This document shows, one piece after another, positions 13,627-15,086 of a stretch of DNA of 15,086 nt. Location: contig SKMI01000286.1 in assembly GCA_007121115.1 (NCBI GenBank), positions 1 to 15,086 on the forward strand, in the 5' to 3' direction. A program made the translations under genes and the position numbers. Below the pieces are notes generated by a model. The model did no database searches. It was not told the origin of the DNA and saw only the letters and a program-made list of their open reading frames with translations. The number at the start of each line of letters is the position of its first letter. Position 1 is the first letter of the stretch. The stretch comes from Paracoccaceae bacterium (GTDB lineage Bacteria; Pseudomonadota; Alphaproteobacteria; Rhodobacterales; Rhodobacteraceae).

Positions 13627-15086
13627 AATGCGCCTTGGCCTCGTAGAGCGTGTCGACGGAGATTTCGTGCAGACCCTTTTCGGTGGCGAACCTCTCGGTG
13701 TTGCGCCGGGCCTTGCCGCGCACGAAGAAGGGGATCTTCTTCAGCTCCTTCTCGGCGCAGGTGAGCCAGATGACGTTGTCGGGTTGCGCCGGGGCAGTGG
13801 CGTCGGCTTGCGGGGGTGCGTCCGAAGGGGGCATCGAACCCCCTTCGGCCGCCGCCGCTTGCGCGGCGGGCGCATCGACCGGACGCAGGTCCGCCTTGGC
13901 CCCGTGGTGCGAGGGGCCAGCCTCGTCATGGAACTCGAAATCCTCGCGGAACATGGCCAGCAGGTGTTCCTCCAGCCCCATGACAAGCGGGTGCACCCAG
14001 GTGTCAAAGAGCACATTCGCGCCTTCGAACCCCATCTGCGGGGAGTAGCGGGCGGGGAAGTCCTGCACATGCACCGGCGCCGAGATCACGGCGCAGGGGA
14101 TACCCAGACGCTTGCCGATGTGGCGCTCCATCTGGGTGCCGAGGATCATCTCGGGGGCGGTTTCCTCGATGGCGCGCTCGACCTCGAGGTAGTCGTCGGT
14201 GATCAGCGCCGTAAGGCCGAATTCGCGGGCCATCGCGCGCACGGGGCGGGCCTGTTCGCGGTTGTAGCAGCCCATGCCGCAGACATCGAAGCCCATCTCG
14301 TCGCGGGCCACGCGGGCGGCGGCCATGACATGGGTGCCGTCGCCGAACAGGAACACGCGCTTGCCGGTGTGATAGGTGCTGTCCACCGAGGCGGCCCACC
14401 AAGGCTGGCGCAGGCGGGATTCGTCCACCGGCAGGGTGGAGCCCGAGAGTTCGCGCACTTCGGCGATGAAATCGCGGGTGGCCCCCGCGCCGATGGGAAT
14501 GGTTTTCGTAAAGGGCTGGCGGTGTTCGCGCTCCAGCCAGCGGGCGGCCGAATCGGCGGTTTCGGGGTAGAGCAGCACGTTGAAATGCGCCGCCCCCATG
14601 CGGGCGATATCGGCGGGCGCGGCGCCCATGGGGGCGGCCACGTTCACCTCGATCCCCATTTCGGACAGAAGCCCCGTGATCTCGGCCAGGTCGTCGCGGT
14701 GGCGGAACCCCAGCGCGGTGGGGCCGAGGATGTTGCAGGTCACGCGTTCGGTGCGCGCAACCGGGCGGGCCAGCGCGCGGCAGAGTTGCAGGAAGGCTTC
14801 GTCGCAGCCGAAGTTCTCCTTGCGCTGGTAGCTGGGCAGCTCCAGAGGGATCACCGGCACCGGCAGGCCCATGGTTTCGGCAAGGCCCCCGGGGTCGTCC
14901 TGGATCAGTTCGGCGGTGCAGGACGCGGTGACCAGCAGCGCCTGCGGCTGGAACCGCGCGTAGGCATCGCGCGCCGACTGCATGAAGAGCCCCGCCGTGT
15001 CGGCGCCCAGATCGCGCGCCTGAAAGGTGGTGTGGCTGACCGGCGGGCGATGGTCGCGCCGCTCGATCATGGTGAACAGCAGGTCC
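13616..15086 (-). CDS. bchB: Dark protochlorophyllide reductase subunit B, partial
   Basis: This is the MoFe-protein-like beta subunit of the light-independent protochlorophyllide reductase, which with BchN holds the catalytic 4Fe-4S cluster and substrate. The frame stays open through the window edge (the last codons read DLLFT before MIERRDHRPP), so the true start lies outside and roughly the first 40 residues, including the expected aspartate cluster ligand, are missing. Visible blocks are RPPVSHTTFQARDLG, VTASCTAELIQDDPGG, PLELPSYQRKENFGCDEAF, GDGTHVMAAARVARDEMGFD and ETAPEMILGTQMERHIGKRLG. The C-terminal small domain (KIPFFVRGKARRNTERFA) is separated from the body by about 41 residues of Ala/Pro-rich linker (13781-13904). 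The stop codon lies inside bchH. Confidence 0.96.
   Translation of the reverse strand, partial: DLLFTMIERRDHRPPVSHTTFQARDLGADTAGLFMQSARDAYARFQPQALLVTASCTAELIQDDPGGLAETMGLPVPVIPLELPSYQRKENFGCDEAFLQLCRALARPVARTERVTCNILGPTALGFRHRDDLAEITGLLSEMGIEVNVAAPMGAAPADIARMGAAHFNVLLYPETADSAARWLEREHRQPFTKTIPIGAGATRDFIAEVRELSGSTLPVDESRLRQPWWAASVDSTYHTGKRVFLFGDGTHVMAAARVARDEMGFDVCGMGCYNREQARPVRAMAREFGLTALITDDYLEVERAIEETAPEMILGTQMERHIGKRLGIPCAVISAPVHVQDFPARYSPQMGFEGANVLFDTWVHPLVMGLEEHLLAMFREDFEFHDEAGPSHHGAKADLRPVDAPAAQAAAAEGGSMPPSDAPPQADATAPAQPDNVIWLTCAEKELKKIPFFVRGKARRNTERFATEKGLHEISVDTLYEAKAHYAR

Noticed and set aside
6950..13764. Long plus-strand open frames opposite lhaA, bchL and bchH (for example 6950-8422, 10033-11592, 12097-13764)
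   Set aside because: Same reason: GC-driven mirror frames of conserved genes, with no ribosome site or domain that would support them.
1..15086. Insertion sequences, CRISPR arrays, tRNA or rRNA genes, phage genes
   Set aside because: None seen. The window is compact and co-directional with no transposase-like translation, no regular spaced repeats and no recognisable RNA gene.

Overview
The window is one arm of an alphaproteobacterial photosynthesis gene cluster. Every gene I can support lies on the minus strand, so transcription runs from base 15086 towards base 1. The order is bchB (cut by the window edge), bchH, bchL, bchM, lhaA, puhA, puhB, puhC, a small conserved-looking ORF, acsF, puhE, hemA, cycA, and then, behind a terminator, a secreted fasciclin-domain protein. 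The gene order, the high GC content, the C4-type 5-aminolevulinate synthase, the Rhodobacter-like cytochrome c2 and the oxygen-dependent cyclase AcsF all point to the Rhodobacterales. An aerobic anoxygenic phototroph of the Roseobacter group is the best guess. Genus cannot be fixed from the sequence alone.

Right part (8389-15086): bacteriochlorophyll synthesis. BchH is the large subunit of Mg-chelatase. BchM methylates Mg-protoporphyrin. BchL and BchB are two of the three subunits of the nitrogenase-like dark protochlorophyllide reductase; BchN should lie just beyond the right edge. Genes overlap by 11 nt (bchB/bchH), 1 nt (bchL/bchM) and 4 nt (bchM/lhaA), so translation is probably coupled. 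The only real gap is 94 nt between bchH and bchL, and it holds a very GC-rich palindrome.

Middle part (3467-8392): assembly of the reaction centre and light-harvesting 1 complex. LhaA is an MFS-like membrane assembly factor. PuhA is the reaction centre H subunit. PuhB and PuhC are assembly factors. A roughly 104-residue protein of unknown function overlaps the start of acsF. AcsF is the aerobic diiron cyclase that makes the fifth ring of bacteriochlorophyll.

Left part (1-3399): PuhE, then HemA, which feeds the whole tetrapyrrole pathway, then CycA, the periplasmic electron donor to the reaction centre. A terminator at 757-785 closes the cluster. The fasciclin gene follows with its own upstream region and its own terminator at 5-27.

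No wholly new system was found. The best leads are regulatory. Both cycA and the fasciclin gene are preceded by an element of the form (T/C)GATCC-N18-TAT(A/C)(C/T)C, resembling the singlet-oxygen sigma factor RpoE promoters described upstream of cycA in Rhodobacter sphaeroides. The cycA element also contains a 21-nt alternating purine/pyrimidine tract with an imperfect palindrome. Other leads are the bchH-bchL repeat, the acsF-puhE hairpin, the small ORF ahead of acsF and the acidic tail on CycA.
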